Assembly (NCBI RefSeq): GCF_002786295.1
Contig: NZ_PGTC01000015.1
Span: 250,501 to 314,500, forward strand
Source of the DNA: Pseudooceanicola marinus
GTDB lineage: Bacteria > Pseudomonadota > Alphaproteobacteria > Rhodobacterales > Rhodobacteraceae
Direction: 5' to 3'
Length of the DNA: 64,000 nt
Both the position numbers and the translations under genes were made by a program. The notes below the pieces were generated by a model, which saw nothing but the letters and a program-made list of their open reading frames with translations, had not been told where the DNA came from and did not search any database. This document shows, piece by piece, positions 35,169-44,240 of the stretch; the stretch's first letter is position 1, and each line of letters starts with the position of its first letter.

Positions 35169-35804
35169 ATGCGCAAGACCAACGCCGAGATCGCCGCCGA
35201 GGTCCGAGAACGGATCTGCCTGAACGGGGGCGCCGGCGAAATTCTGCTGCACGAGGGACAGCTGGCCACGGAGTTCGGGGTGTCGCGCACGCCGATCCGC
35301 CAGGTCTTGCAGATGCTGGCCTATGAAAACCTGGTCGAGACCCGCTCCGGCATCGGCACCATCGCCACCCCGCTGGATCCCGGCAAGATGGAGGCCGATT
35401 TCCGCGCCTTCGCTGCCATCCTCACCGCCTGCGGCAAATGCCCGACCGATCAGGAACACGTCGCGGGGCAGGTCCTGGACCGGCTGCGGGATGCACGGCG
35501 TTTTCTGGACCGCTCGGCGGGTCCTGATTCCGCGCTGATCCGGGCGCTGTCAGCCTACCTGGAGGCGACGGTCTGGCTGGTGGGCGATCATATCCTGGCC
35601 ACCGCCCTGCGATCCGCCTACTGGCGGCAGGTCCGCTGGGGGCTGCATCCCGACCGGCCGAAGCTGGATGATCGCTTCGTGATCTTCCGGGACAGGCTGG
35701 ACGATTGCGTAGCCTTGGCGGAGGCCGGGGATCCTGCCCCGCTGTTGGCCAAGCTGACCGAGCTGCCGGTGTCGCACATGACGGGACTCGCCCCCCAGGG
35801 CTGA
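35169..35804 (+). CDS. GntR-family transcriptional regulator (FCD type)
   Basis: A 211-residue regulator. The N-terminal winged helix includes LLHEGQLATEFGVSRTPIRQVLQMLAYENLVETRSGIGT (about 26-64); the C-terminal all-helical part looks like an FCD-type effector domain. Divergent from the phosphatase. It likely controls that gene and itself. A bidirectional terminator follows. Confidence 0.9.
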   Translation: MRKTNAEIAAEVRERICLNGGAGEILLHEGQLATEFGVSRTPIRQVLQMLAYENLVETRSGIGTIATPLDPGKMEADFRAFAAILTACGKCPTDQEHVAGQVLDRLRDARRFLDRSAGPDSALIRALSAYLEATVWLVGDHILATALRSAYWRQVRWGLHPDRPKLDDRFVIFRDRLDDCVALAEAGDPAPLLAKLTELPVSHMTGLAPQG

Positions 35805-35866
35805 GGGCGGGCCGGACGCGGGGCGCCGCGCATCCGCGCCTCGTCCTGACAGCGAGGCGCAACGAA

Positions 35867-35891
35867 AAAGGGGGCCGCGATGGCCCCCTTT
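35867..35891. terminator. Bidirectional terminator between GntR and mscS-like genes
   Basis: AAAGGGGGCC (35867-35876) with GGCCCCCTTT (35882-35891), a perfect 10-bp stem with a 5-nt loop. A-run and T-run on both sides let it stop both strands. Confidence 0.8.
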
Positions 35892-35921
35892 CGTTTGTCG
35901 CAGGTGCAAAGCCGCCCTGGC

Positions 35922-36800
35922 TCAGTCCTTCTTGCCAGCCTCGACATCGGGCTGCAGCAGGGTACGCGTGGGGAAGGGGATGTCGACACCGCCTTCGTCC
36001 AGCGCCTCTTTCACCTTGCGCTTCATGTCCGCCTGGAAGGCGAAGAATTCGCCGCTGTCGCACCAGACGCGCACCAGGAAATCGACGCTGAAATCGCCCA
36101 GGTTGTTCACCTGGATGAAGGGCTCGGGCGTCTTGTGGGCGCGGGGATCGGACAGGATCGTGTCGCGGATGATCTGCTCGGCATCCTTCAGGTTGGCGCC
36201 GTAGCCCACGCCGAAGGTCCATTCCGCGCGGCGCGTCGGGTAGATCGAGTAGTTGACGATCGTGTTCCCCCAGACCTCGCTGTTGGGAATGATGATCTGG
36301 GTGTTGGACAGGCTCGCCAGCTCGGTGAAGTTCAGGCTGATATTCTTCACCGTGCCCATCTGGCCGTTTACCTCGACGAAGTCGCCGTTCTTGATCGGTC
36401 GGAAGAAGATGATCATCACGCCCGCGGCCACGTTCGACAGGGTGCCCTGCAGGGCCAGACCGATGGCCAGGCCGGCGGCACCGATGACGGCGACGACGCT
36501 GGTGGTCTGCACCCCGAAGGTGTTCAGCACGAAGAGGAAGGCAAAGGCGATGATCGCATAGCGCAGGATCGATCCCAGGAACTCGAACAGCGTGTCATCC
36601 AACTGTTCGTAGCGTTCCGAGATATGGGTGATCCGCCGCTTCGCCCAGCCGGCGATGAAGAGGCCCACGAAGAGGATGACCAGCGCGGCCAGCACATTGC
36701 CGACGATGCCGGCGAGGAAATCCAGGGTCAGAAGATCGCCCAGGGTTCGTCCGTTCCAGATTTCGGTTTGCAGCAGGCCGTTCAGGCTATCCATGTTCAT
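35922..36800 (-). CDS. MscS-family mechanosensitive channel
   Basis: A 292-residue inner-membrane channel that opens on hypo-osmotic stress. Three helices at about 28-52, 72-93 and the pore-lining helix 99-125 ([30 protein letters not shown]), then the beta domain ([29 protein letters not shown]) and the mixed C-terminal domain. Last gene of the minus unit RidA-GDPD-FemAB-PhhB-MscS; its start overlaps PhhB by 4 nt. Confidence 0.93.
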   Translation of the reverse strand: MNMDSLNGLLQTEIWNGRTLGDLLTLDFLAGIVGNVLAALVILFVGLFIAGWAKRRITHISERYEQLDDTLFEFLGSILRYAIIAFAFLFVLNTFGVQTTSVVAVIGAAGLAIGLALQGTLSNVAAGVMIIFFRPIKNGDFVEVNGQMGTVKNISLNFTELASLSNTQIIIPNSEVWGNTIVNYSIYPTRRAEWTFGVGYGANLKDAEQIIRDTILSDPRAHKTPEPFIQVNNLGDFSVDFLVRVWCDSGEFFAFQADMKRKVKEALDEGGVDIPFPTRTLLQPDVEAGKKD

Positions 36801-37093
36801 TGCGCCAATTGATCCATTTTTCGTGCAAGTTTCGCGTCAGCTGCCGTGATGCCGCCCATGTCATGGGTGGTCAAGCGCACAGTGACCGTCTTGTAGACAT
36901 TGCTCCAGTCCGGGTGGTGGTCCCACTTCTCCGCCCAGAGGGCGGCCCGGGTCATGAAGGCGAAGGCCTCGGTGAAATCGGCGAAGGTGAAGGTCTTGAC
37001 CAGCACATCGCCGTCACGCTCGACCTCCCAGCCGGTGTCGAAGAGGGGCCCCAGCAGGGTTGCCCTTACGGATTCGTCGAGAATTTCAGTCAC
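36797..37093 (-). CDS. phhB: Pterin-4a-carbinolamine dehydratase
   Basis: A 98-residue enzyme that recycles tetrahydrobiopterin made by phenylalanine hydroxylase. The signature [27 protein letters not shown] contains the two catalytic His and the third His. GTG start at 37093 with AGGAGGAACAGGA upstream; it overlaps the next gene by 4 nt at both ends. No phenylalanine hydroxylase gene lies in the window, so it may serve another pterin pathway. Confidence 0.92.
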   Translation of the reverse strand: MTEILDESVRATLLGPLFDTGWEVERDGDVLVKTFTFADFTEAFAFMTRAALWAEKWDHHPDWSNVYKTVTVRLTTHDMGGITAADAKLARKMDQLAQ

Positions 37094-38328
37094 TCCTGTT
37101 CCTCCTGTCTGTCGCGGCGGAAGGGGCCGTAGGCGGTCAGGACCTCGATGTCCTCGTCCACGGCTCGGGCTTCGGCCTCCAGGTATTGCGCGATGGCGCG
37201 GGCAAAGCCCTGATCGGCAACCCAGTGGACCGAATGGGTGACGCTGGGCATGTAGCCCCGCGCCAGTTTGTGTTCGCCCTGCGCTCCGGCCTCGACCCGT
37301 TTCAGCCCGCGGGCGATGGCGGCGTCGATGGCCTGATAGTAGCACAGTTCGAAATGCAGGCAGGGATGGTGCTCCAGCGCGCCCCAGTAGCGGCCGAAGA
37401 GCGCCTCGCGCCCGATAAAGTTCAGCGCCCCCGCGACGGGCGCACCGTCGCGCAGGGCCAGCACCAGCAGCACGTCGTCGCGCATACGTTCCTGCACCAG
37501 GTCGAAGAAGGCGCGCGTCAGGTAGGGCGTGCCCCATTTGCGCGCGCCGGTGTCCTGGTAGAAGTCCCAGAAGGCGTCCCAGTGTTCGGGGCGCAGGGCG
37601 TCGCCGGTCAGGGCCAGGATCTCGCCGCCGAAGGCCTGGGCCTGGGCGCGTTCCTTGCGGATGTTCTTGCGCTTGCGCGAGCTGAGGTGCGACAGGAAGT
37701 CGTCGAAATCGCTGTAGCCCTCGTTCAGCCAGTGGAACTGCTGGCTGGTGCGGTGCATCAGCCCCATGGCCTTGGCGGCCAGCGCCTCTCCTTCCGTGCA
37801 GAAAGTGGCATGCAGGCTGGACAGCCCGTTGTCGGCGGCGATTTGCACCGCGCCCTGGACCAGCGCCCCCATGCCCGCCGCCTCATGCCCCGGTTTCACC
37901 AGGAAGCGGCGGCCCGTGGCGGGGGTGAAGGGCACGGCGATCTGCAGCTTGGGGTAATATGCGCCGCCGGCCTGTTCATAGGCATGGGCCCAGTTGAAAT
38001 CGAAGATGTATTCGCCCTGGCTGTGCCCCTTGGCATAAAGCGGCGCCACGGCGATCAGCTCGCCGCCCTGGCGGGCCAGCAGGTAGTGCGGCTCCCACCC
38101 CGTGCCGGGGCCGACGGATCCGCTGTCTTCCAGCGTTTTCAGGAAGCGCCAGGTGGTGAAGGGATCGACAGGCGGGCCGCCGTCCGCGGCCTCGGGACAG
38201 GCGCAGCCGTCCCACTCGGCCTCGGCAATGCCGCCAAGGCTGTTGAGCGTGCTAATCTCGATCTCTGCCGCGGCGTCGGGGGCGGTGTCGGCAGCGGTCG
38301 GGTCCTGGGTGGGGTCGGGGCGTTCCAT
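37090..38328 (-). CDS. FemAB/DUF482-like GNAT-family acyltransferase
   Basis: A 412-residue protein of the FemAB-like (PF04339) group. Landmarks are [67 protein letters not shown] and [25 protein letters not shown]. Related proteins are linked to peptide or peptidoglycan aminoacylation, but function here is unproven. The first 40 residues are acidic and low-complexity. The ATG at 38328 is preferred. Confidence 0.88.
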   Translation of the reverse strand: MERPDPTQDPTAADTAPDAAAEIEISTLNSLGGIAEAEWDGCACPEAADGGPPVDPFTTWRFLKTLEDSGSVGPGTGWEPHYLLARQGGELIAVAPLYAKGHSQGEYIFDFNWAHAYEQAGGAYYPKLQIAVPFTPATGRRFLVKPGHEAAGMGALVQGAVQIAADNGLSSLHATFCTEGEALAAKAMGLMHRTSQQFHWLNEGYSDFDDFLSHLSSRKRKNIRKERAQAQAFGGEILALTGDALRPEHWDAFWDFYQDTGARKWGTPYLTRAFFDLVQERMRDDVLLVLALRDGAPVAGALNFIGREALFGRYWGALEHHPCLHFELCYYQAIDAAIARGLKRVEAGAQGEHKLARGYMPSVTHSVHWVADQGFARAIAQYLEAEARAVDEDIEVLTAYGPFRRDRQEEQE

Positions 38329-38360
38329 TTCGCGATAATCTGGCGCGCCCCGCCCGGTGT

Positions 38361-39128
38361 TCAAGCGGGAACTTCGGCCGCGTAGTGCTCGAAGGTCACA
38401 TTGTCGGCATGCATCCGCGCCTGTGCCTCTTCCTCCGCCGAGCGGATGGTCCAGCAGAAGACCGGCAGGCCCTTCGCGCGCAGGGCCGTGACACTGTCGC
38501 GGGTCAGGTCCTTCCATTCGTGGCTGATGAAGGACGCCCCCGTCGGTTCGACCGCGCCCAGGGCCTGCATGTAGGCCTTCTCCTCCGCCGAGAGATGGGC
38601 GAAATGCTCTCCCTCGTAGGCGCAGGTGGTCAGGCCGCGGGGCCAGTCGGGGGCCAGTTCGGCCAGGCGGCCGACCATGCGGGGGTTGAAGGACATGAAG
38701 GCCAGCGGCCCGTCATAGCCTTCGACCAGCTGGGCGGCGCGGGCCTCCAGCGTGCCGGGGGCATGGGCGCTGCGCCCGTCCTGGTCCTTCAGCTCCACCA
38801 GCAGGGGCACACGGCCCGCGACCTGGGTCAGGACCTCGGCGAAGGTCGGAATGCCGGCCTTGCCGCCCGCCAGCGGGATGGCGGACAGCGTCGCCGCGTC
38901 CCGGGCGTCCACGTCGCCCGTCTCCGCCGTTACCCGGTCCAGCGTGTAGTCGTGAAAGACCACCGCCTCGCCGTCCGACGACAGCTGCAGGTCGATCTCG
39001 ATCCCGTAGCCTGCCGCCACGGCCGCCTCGATCGCCTCGCGGCTGTTCTCGGGGCGGCCCGCGTCCCGGTCATGGTAGGCCCGGTGGGCGATCGGCAGGC
39101 GCAGGAAGTCCTGGGGCAGGGCCGTCAT
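38361..39128 (-). CDS. Glycerophosphodiester phosphodiesterase
   Basis: A 255-residue cytoplasmic enzyme that splits glycerophosphodiesters into glycerol-3-phosphate and an alcohol. Metal and catalytic residues: IAHRAYHD (His), YGIEIDLQLSSDGEAVVFHDYTLDR (Glu, Asp, His) and LLVELKDQDG (Glu, Lys). It starts 1 nt after the RidA stop on the same strand. Confidence 0.93.
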   Translation of the reverse strand: MTALPQDFLRLPIAHRAYHDRDAGRPENSREAIEAAVAAGYGIEIDLQLSSDGEAVVFHDYTLDRVTAETGDVDARDAATLSAIPLAGGKAGIPTFAEVLTQVAGRVPLLVELKDQDGRSAHAPGTLEARAAQLVEGYDGPLAFMSFNPRMVGRLAELAPDWPRGLTTCAYEGEHFAHLSAEEKAYMQALGAVEPTGASFISHEWKDLTRDSVTALRAKGLPVFCWTIRSAEEEAQARMHADNVTFEHYAAEVPA

Positions 39129-39129
39129 G

Positions 39130-39594
39130 TCATTCGATCTCGAAGATGCCTTCGATCTCGACCGCGACGCCGAAGGGCAGCGATGCGGCGGAGACGGCAG
39201 AGCGGGCGTGGCGGCCGGCGTCGCCCAGCACCTCGACCAGGAAGTCGGAAGCGCCGTTGACCACCTTGGGCTGGTCGCCGAAGTCCAGCGTCGAGTTGAC
39301 GAAGCCGGTCAGCTTCACCGCGCGCTTCAGCTTGGTGAAATCGCCCCCGCAGGCGGCTTTCACCTGGGCCAGAAGGCCGATGGCACACAGCTTGGCGGCG
39401 GCGGCGCCGGCCTCGACATCCATGTTGTCGCCCAGCTTGCCCTTCACCAGGCCGCTGGCGTCCATGCTGACCTGGCCGGAGATGTGCAGCAGGTTGCCGA
39501 CCTGCACGAAGGGCACGTAGTTGGCGGCCGGGGCGGCGGCGTCGGGCAGGGTCACGCCCAGCTCTGCCAGGCGGGTTTCGATCGCATTGCTCAT
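39130..39594 (-). CDS. RidA family (YjgF/YER057c/UK114) protein
   Basis: A 154-residue RidA-family protein. It has the long N-terminal part seen in the RidA subfamilies with ANYVPFVQVGNLLHISGQVS and ends in RHARSAVSAASLPFGVAVEIEGIFEIE, which holds the key Arg and Glu positions. RidA proteins hydrolyse reactive enamine/imine by-products of PLP enzymes. First gene of the minus unit. The 238-nt stretch 39595-39832 upstream holds no gene. Confidence 0.93.
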   Translation of the reverse strand: MSNAIETRLAELGVTLPDAAAPAANYVPFVQVGNLLHISGQVSMDASGLVKGKLGDNMDVEAGAAAAKLCAIGLLAQVKAACGGDFTKLKRAVKLTGFVNSTLDFGDQPKVVNGASDFLVEVLGDAGRHARSAVSAASLPFGVAVEIEGIFEIE

Positions 39595-39832
39595 GGGTAG
39601 CTCCTCTCAGGCTGTCGGCCGCGACGCTAGCGGGCGAACCTGCGATTGCAAGCCCAAAGGCCCGTCTGAGGCGAGGCGTTGCGGATCGGCCATGCGCCGC
39701 CGAAGGGAGGGGGGCTGGCGCGCGGTGGCTGACTGGCCGAAGCAGGTGATCCGCCGAGGCGGTGCCCATGGCCGGAGCGCCCGAACCGGACGCGTGTCGT
39801 GGCGGGCAGTCTCCTTTAGCGCGACGGAATGG

Positions 39833-41143
39833 CTATTCGACAAAGGCGCGGGCCAGGTAGTCGCCGAAGGGTTTCACCAGGTAGGCCAGCGGCGTGCGGT
39901 CCTCGGTGCGCAGGAAGGCCTCCACCGGCATGCCGGGGATCAGCACCAGCCCCTCGGGCAGCTGGTCGCGCTCACCCTCGGCCAGGCGGATCTCGGCCCG
40001 GTAGAAGTTGCGCCCCGTGACCTCGTCGGTGAAGGCGTCTGCGGAGATGCGGGTCAGCGTGCCGGACAGCTCGGGCGTGGTACGTCGGTCGAAGCCGGAA
40101 AACCGCAGCCGCACCTCCTGGCCCAGGTGCAGGGCGTCGACGTGGATCGGTTCGACCCGGGCGGCGATCAGCAGCGGCCGGTCCTGCGGCACGAGGTAGA
40201 GCAGCGGTTCCGCCGGGCGGATGACCGCGCCGGGGCCGAAGACGCGCAGCCCGTGGACGACGCCGGCGACCGGCGCCGTGATTTCCAGCCGGTCGAGGCG
40301 ATCGCGCAGGGCGCGGCGGCGCTCGGCCAGCTCCAGTTCGCGCACGCGCAGGTCGCGCAGCGTGGCGATGGCCTCCTCGCGGCGGGCGGTGGCGCGGGCC
40401 AGGATCTGCAGCTCGATCTCGGTGATGCGTCCCTCGGCCTCGGCGCGGGCCGCGGCCAGCTCGCCCAGCTGGCCCTCCTGCCGGGCGGCCTCGCGGCGCA
40501 GGGCCAGAACGCGGGCCAGCTGGCTCAACCCGCGGTCCAGCAGGTCCTGCTGCACCGCCAGCTCTTCTCCGATCAGCGCGGCCTGGGTGCCAAGCGCCGC
40601 TTCCTGGGCGCGCAGGCCCGACAGCTGGGCCCGGATCTGGCCCTGACGCTTCTCCAGCTGGGCCACCTCCTGCGCGGCGGCCTCGCGCCGGGTCAGCAGC
40701 AGGCGGCGCTGACCTTCCATCAGCGCACGGACCTCCGGGGTGGCGCTGGTCGTCAGTTCGGGATCGAAACGGGGGACGTCCAGCCCGTCCCGTTCAGCCT
40801 CCAGCCGGGCGCGCCGGGCCATCAGCTCATGCAGCTGCCCCTCGACGATGGCCAGCTCCGAACGCAGCGCCCCGGCGTCGAGCCGCGCCAGCGTGGCGCC
40901 GCGCCGGACCGTCTGGCCCTCTTCGACCAGCATCTGGTCGACCCGGCCGCCATCGGCGTGCTGCACGACCTGGCGATTGCTTTCGACCTCGATCTGGCCC
41001 GGGGCGATTACCGCGCCGGCGATCTGGGTCAGCACCGACCAGCCGCCGAAGCCGCCGATCAGCAGCGCCAGGGTCAACAGCCCTGCGATGACCGGGCCGC
41101 GGACGACCAGGGGATCGGGGCCTTGCCCGTCGCGGCGGCTCAT
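39833..41143 (-). CDS. Type I secretion membrane-fusion protein (HlyD/PrtE family)
   Basis: A 436-residue periplasmic adaptor. One helix at about 17-38, a lipoyl-like half (GAVIAPGQIEVESNRQVVQHADGGRVDQMLVEEGQTV), a long coiled coil (about 95-270) and a second half (ITAPVAGVVHGLRVFGPGAVIRPAEPLLYLVP). It bridges the ABC exporter and an outer-membrane TolC. It overlaps the ABC gene by 4 nt. No TolC or RTX substrate gene is seen here. Confidence 0.93.
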   Translation of the reverse strand: MSRRDGQGPDPLVVRGPVIAGLLTLALLIGGFGGWSVLTQIAGAVIAPGQIEVESNRQVVQHADGGRVDQMLVEEGQTVRRGATLARLDAGALRSELAIVEGQLHELMARRARLEAERDGLDVPRFDPELTTSATPEVRALMEGQRRLLLTRREAAAQEVAQLEKRQGQIRAQLSGLRAQEAALGTQAALIGEELAVQQDLLDRGLSQLARVLALRREAARQEGQLGELAAARAEAEGRITEIELQILARATARREEAIATLRDLRVRELELAERRRALRDRLDRLEITAPVAGVVHGLRVFGPGAVIRPAEPLLYLVPQDRPLLIAARVEPIHVDALHLGQEVRLRFSGFDRRTTPELSGTLTRISADAFTDEVTGRNFYRAEIRLAEGERDQLPEGLVLIPGMPVEAFLRTEDRTPLAYLVKPFGDYLARAFVE

Positions 41144-42879
41144 CGCAGGCCCCCGGCGCCGCTGCCGGCACTGGCCTGGATCTGGCTGTGGTTGGCGACC
41201 ACCTTGCGCAGCACCTCGTCGCGGGGGCCGAAGGCGACCCGCTGGCCGTGGTCGAGCATCAGCAGCAGGTCGCATTCCTGGATCGCCGCCGGCCGGTGCG
41301 CCATGATCAGCACCGCGCCCCCCTCGTCCCTGAGGGCGCGGATCGCCTGGTTGAGCGCCTGGCTGCCCTCGTTGTCGAGGTTGGAATTGGGTTCATCCAG
41401 CACCAGCAGGACCGGCCTGCCGTAAAGGGCGCGGGCCAGGCCGATGCGCTGGATCTGCCCGCCCGACAGCCGCCCGCCACGGGGGCTGACCCGGGTGTCG
41501 TAGCCCTCGGGCATCTTGACGATCATCTCGTGAGCATCGGCCTTCTGCGCCGCGGCGACGACAGCGACATCGTCGGGGTGTTCGGCCATGCGCGCGATGT
41601 TCTCGGCGATCGTCCCCTCGAACAGTTCCACCCGTTGCGGCAGGTAGCCGATCAGCGTGCCGCGCGTTTCGGGATCGTATTGATCCAGCGTCGCGCCATC
41701 CAGCCGGATCGTGCCGCCCGCGCAGGGCCATGCGCCGGTCAGGGCGCGCGCCAGCGTCGACTTGCCCGCGCCGGAGGGGCCGATGACGCCGCAGGCCTGA
41801 CCCGGGGAAAGCGTGAAGGAGACCATGCGCAGGGCCGCCTGCCGGTCGCCCGGGGGCACGATGCTGGCCTGGGCGACCTCCAGCCGGGCCCTGGGGCGGG
41901 GCAGGGCGGTTTGCGGCGGCGCTGGCGGCGCCTCTCCCAGCAGGGTGGCGAGCGAGACCCAGCCCCGGCGCGCGCGGCTCATCAGCGGCCACTGGCCGAC
42001 CAGGGTTTCCACCGGGGCCAGCGCCCGGCCCAGCAGGACGGACCCGGCGATCATGGCGCCCGGCGACAGCAGTTCCTGCAGGGCCAGCCAGGCGCCCAGG
42101 CCCAGCATTGCCGATTGCAGGAAGAGGCGCAGCGCCCGGCTCATCGCGGTCAGCGCGGAGGTCAGATCGGCGGCGCCGGTCATCTGCGACAGCGCGTCCG
42201 ATCGCAGGTGCTGCCAGCGGCGCCAGGCGGCGCCCTGCATGCCCATGGCGCGCACCAGACCGGCCTCGGCGCGCATCTGGTCGGCCTGGGCCTGTGCGGC
42301 GAACCCTGCCGACAGCCCCGCCGCCTGGCGCTCGCGGCCGAAGCCCTGGCCCAGGGCCGCCAGCACCACCAGCGCCGCGCCGCCGCCAAGGGCCAGCAGG
42401 CCGAGGGCCGGGTGGAAGAGGGCGATGCCGCCGAGGAAGACCGGTGTCCAGGGCAGATCGGCAAGGGCGGCGGGCACCGGCGAGCTGAGAAGGGCGCGAA
42501 TCGCGTCGAGATCCTGCAGCGCCGTCTCCGCCCGGGGATCGCGCCGGTCGGAGGCGCGCAGCAGGGCCGCCTCGTAGACCCGCCGGTCCAGGCGTGCCTG
42601 GAAGCGCGCACCGATCCGCGCCATTAGCCGCGCCCGCGCCCCGTCGAGCACGCCCATGACGGCGAAGAGGAAGGCCACCAGCGCCGTCAGCGCGATCAGC
42701 GTCTCGACCGAGCGGGACGACAGCACCCGATCATAGACCAGCAGCATGTAGAGCGGCCCTGTCAGCATCAGCAGGTTGCAGAAGACGGAAAACAGTCCGA
42801 CCAGCCAGTAGAGGTGCCTGTTCTCGGCCCTGATCCGGCGCAGTTCCCTCGCGCCTGCCTGCCGCTGGTCTGTCGTCAC
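41140..42879 (-). CDS. Type I secretion ABC transporter (PrtD/AprD family)
   Basis: A 579-residue half-size exporter with fused membrane and ATPase parts. The GTG at 42879 is used because AAAGGAG precedes it; an ATG at 42972 would add 31 residues including a duplicated HLENR. Six helices in residues about 20-300, then Walker A GPSGAGKST, signature LSGGQ and Walker B LLVLDEPNSNLD. The N-terminus lacks a C39 peptidase domain, so it exports substrates with C-terminal signals. Partner adaptor gene is next downstream. Confidence 0.93.
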   Translation of the reverse strand: MTTDQRQAGARELRRIRAENRHLYWLVGLFSVFCNLLMLTGPLYMLLVYDRVLSSRSVETLIALTALVAFLFAVMGVLDGARARLMARIGARFQARLDRRVYEAALLRASDRRDPRAETALQDLDAIRALLSSPVPAALADLPWTPVFLGGIALFHPALGLLALGGGAALVVLAALGQGFGRERQAAGLSAGFAAQAQADQMRAEAGLVRAMGMQGAAWRRWQHLRSDALSQMTGAADLTSALTAMSRALRLFLQSAMLGLGAWLALQELLSPGAMIAGSVLLGRALAPVETLVGQWPLMSRARRGWVSLATLLGEAPPAPPQTALPRPRARLEVAQASIVPPGDRQAALRMVSFTLSPGQACGVIGPSGAGKSTLARALTGAWPCAGGTIRLDGATLDQYDPETRGTLIGYLPQRVELFEGTIAENIARMAEHPDDVAVVAAAQKADAHEMIVKMPEGYDTRVSPRGGRLSGGQIQRIGLARALYGRPVLLVLDEPNSNLDNEGSQALNQAIRALRDEGGAVLIMAHRPAAIQECDLLLMLDHGQRVAFGPRDEVLRKVVANHSQIQASAGSGAGGLR

Positions 42880-43391
42880 GCGCCGCTCCTTTCTGATTGC
42901 GGGCTGCCTGTTCTCCAGGTGTCTGTTCTCCAGGTGCCTGCTGCGCAGGCATCTGTCGCGAAACGCTGCCATTTGCGTCCTCTCGGGCCGTCGACCGACG
43001 CCGCAGGCTGCGAGGTCCGCAATCCGGAGCGCGCCGGGGCACCCCTTCAATCCTGCCTTGCGCACGCCCGCGCAGGGCGTTGCGCGGAAATGCCCGGTTT
43101 CCCTCGCGCCGCCCGTGCCTTACCTCCGGCCTGTAAGCTCGGGGTGCAGTCAGAGTTGGCCCACCAGCCCGGCACCACGGTGCAGATCCATGGACGACAC
43201 GCTGCGATACCGGCGTTTCGGCCCGGTCCGCGAGTGGCGGCTTGTCGCTTTGCGGCCACAACCCCGCGTTCGGGGTATTTGCAGCTATGGCACCTGAGCC
43301 TTTAAAGAATAGATAAAGCCTGTCCGGCATCCTGCGCCCGGGCCCGCCCTATTGCCCGCCAGTCGATACCATTGAAACGAGATCGCCATTC
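42880..43391. other. 512-nt gene-free region between the secretion and mla genes
   Basis: Divergent upstream region of the exporter (minus) and mlaA (plus). No real gene seen. Three 15-nt tandem units lie at 42906-42950. The 3' part (about 43290-43390) is AT-richer, with TTTAAAGAATAGATAAA, and is the likely mlaA promoter area. Confidence 0.7.
42906..42950. repeat. Three tandem 15-nt units, each a mini-hairpin
   Basis: Units 42906-42920, 42921-42935 and 42936-42950. Units 1 and 2 differ at one base (GCCTG or GTCTG followed by TTCTCCAGGT); unit 3 keeps the flanks but has another centre (GCCTG-CTGCG-CAGGC). Each has inverted CTG/CAG arms around a 5-nt core. They lie 27-71 nt upstream of the exporter GTG. 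Confidence 0.7.
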
Positions 43392-44240
43392 ATGACACAG
43401 CCAAGCCCGACCCCCGCCGCGCGCCGTGCCCTGCGGTCTCTAGCGCCCTCCCTGGCCGGCCTCGCCTTGCTGGCTGCTGCCGGCTGCAGCACGCCGGAGC
43501 CGGGCAGCGTGACCCGCGCGGGGGAGCCCTATGACCCCTACGAGGCGCAGAACCGCCAGGTGCATGCCTTCAACAAGGGGCTCGACCGGGCCGTGGTCCG
43601 TCCCGTGGGTGTGACCTATGCGACCGTCGTGCCCGAGCCGGTGAACGAGATGGTGGGCAATTTCGCCAACAACCTCGGCACCCCTGCGGACGTGGTGAAC
43701 AACCTGCTGCAGGCCCGGTTCGAGAATGCGGCGGTGAACACGGTCCGCTTCGTGATGAACTCGACCATCGGCGTCGGCGGCCTGCTGGATGCGGCCACCG
43801 CCTTCGGCATCGCGCCGCGCGACACCGACTTCGGCGAGACGCTGGCCATCTGGGGCGTGCCCCAGGGCGCCTATCAGGAGCTGCCGGTCCTCGGCCCCTC
43901 GACCGAGCGGGCAACCGCGGGGATGATCGTCGACCTGGCGACCAACCCGCTGAACACCGCGCTGGATGCCTCGCAGCGACGGCTGAAGCGCGGCAGCGCC
44001 GTTGTCAGCCGGGTGGGGGAACGCGGCTACCGGGCCGAAACGGTTGATTCGATCCTCCAGAACAGCGCCGACAGCTACTCACAGCTGCGCCTGATCTACC
44101 TGCAAAATCGTCGCCACCAACTTGGCGATGCGCAGGAGGAGGCCTATGTGGACCCCTATGATGAGAACGGGACGGACAGCGATGCGGCCTATATCGACCC
44201 TTATGCGGATGACCTCTACATTGACCCCTATGCGGAGTGA
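43392..44240 (+). CDS. mlaA: MlaA (VacJ) outer-membrane lipoprotein
   Basis: A 282-residue lipoprotein that removes surface-exposed phospholipid from the outer membrane and passes it to MlaC. Lipobox LLAAAGC places the lipid on Cys32. The MlaA core runs from DPYEAQNRQVHAFNKGLDRAVVRPV to about residue 235. The C-terminus is an unusual acidic tail with three DPY repeats (VDPYDENG, IDPYADD, IDPYAE). The third repeat codes the mlaC start in another frame. Confidence 0.95.
   Translation: MTQPSPTPAARRALRSLAPSLAGLALLAAAGCSTPEPGSVTRAGEPYDPYEAQNRQVHAFNKGLDRAVVRPVGVTYATVVPEPVNEMVGNFANNLGTPADVVNNLLQARFENAAVNTVRFVMNSTIGVGGLLDAATAFGIAPRDTDFGETLAIWGVPQGAYQELPVLGPSTERATAGMIVDLATNPLNTALDASQRRLKRGSAVVSRVGERGYRAETVDSILQNSADSYSQLRLIYLQNRRHQLGDAQEEAYVDPYDENGTDSDAAYIDPYADDLYIDPYAE

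Noticed and set aside
39521-41425. Long plus-strand frame opposite the secretion adaptor
   Set aside because: Antisense to the HlyD-type gene, whose coiled coil generates Gln/Leu/Arg-rich shadow frames.
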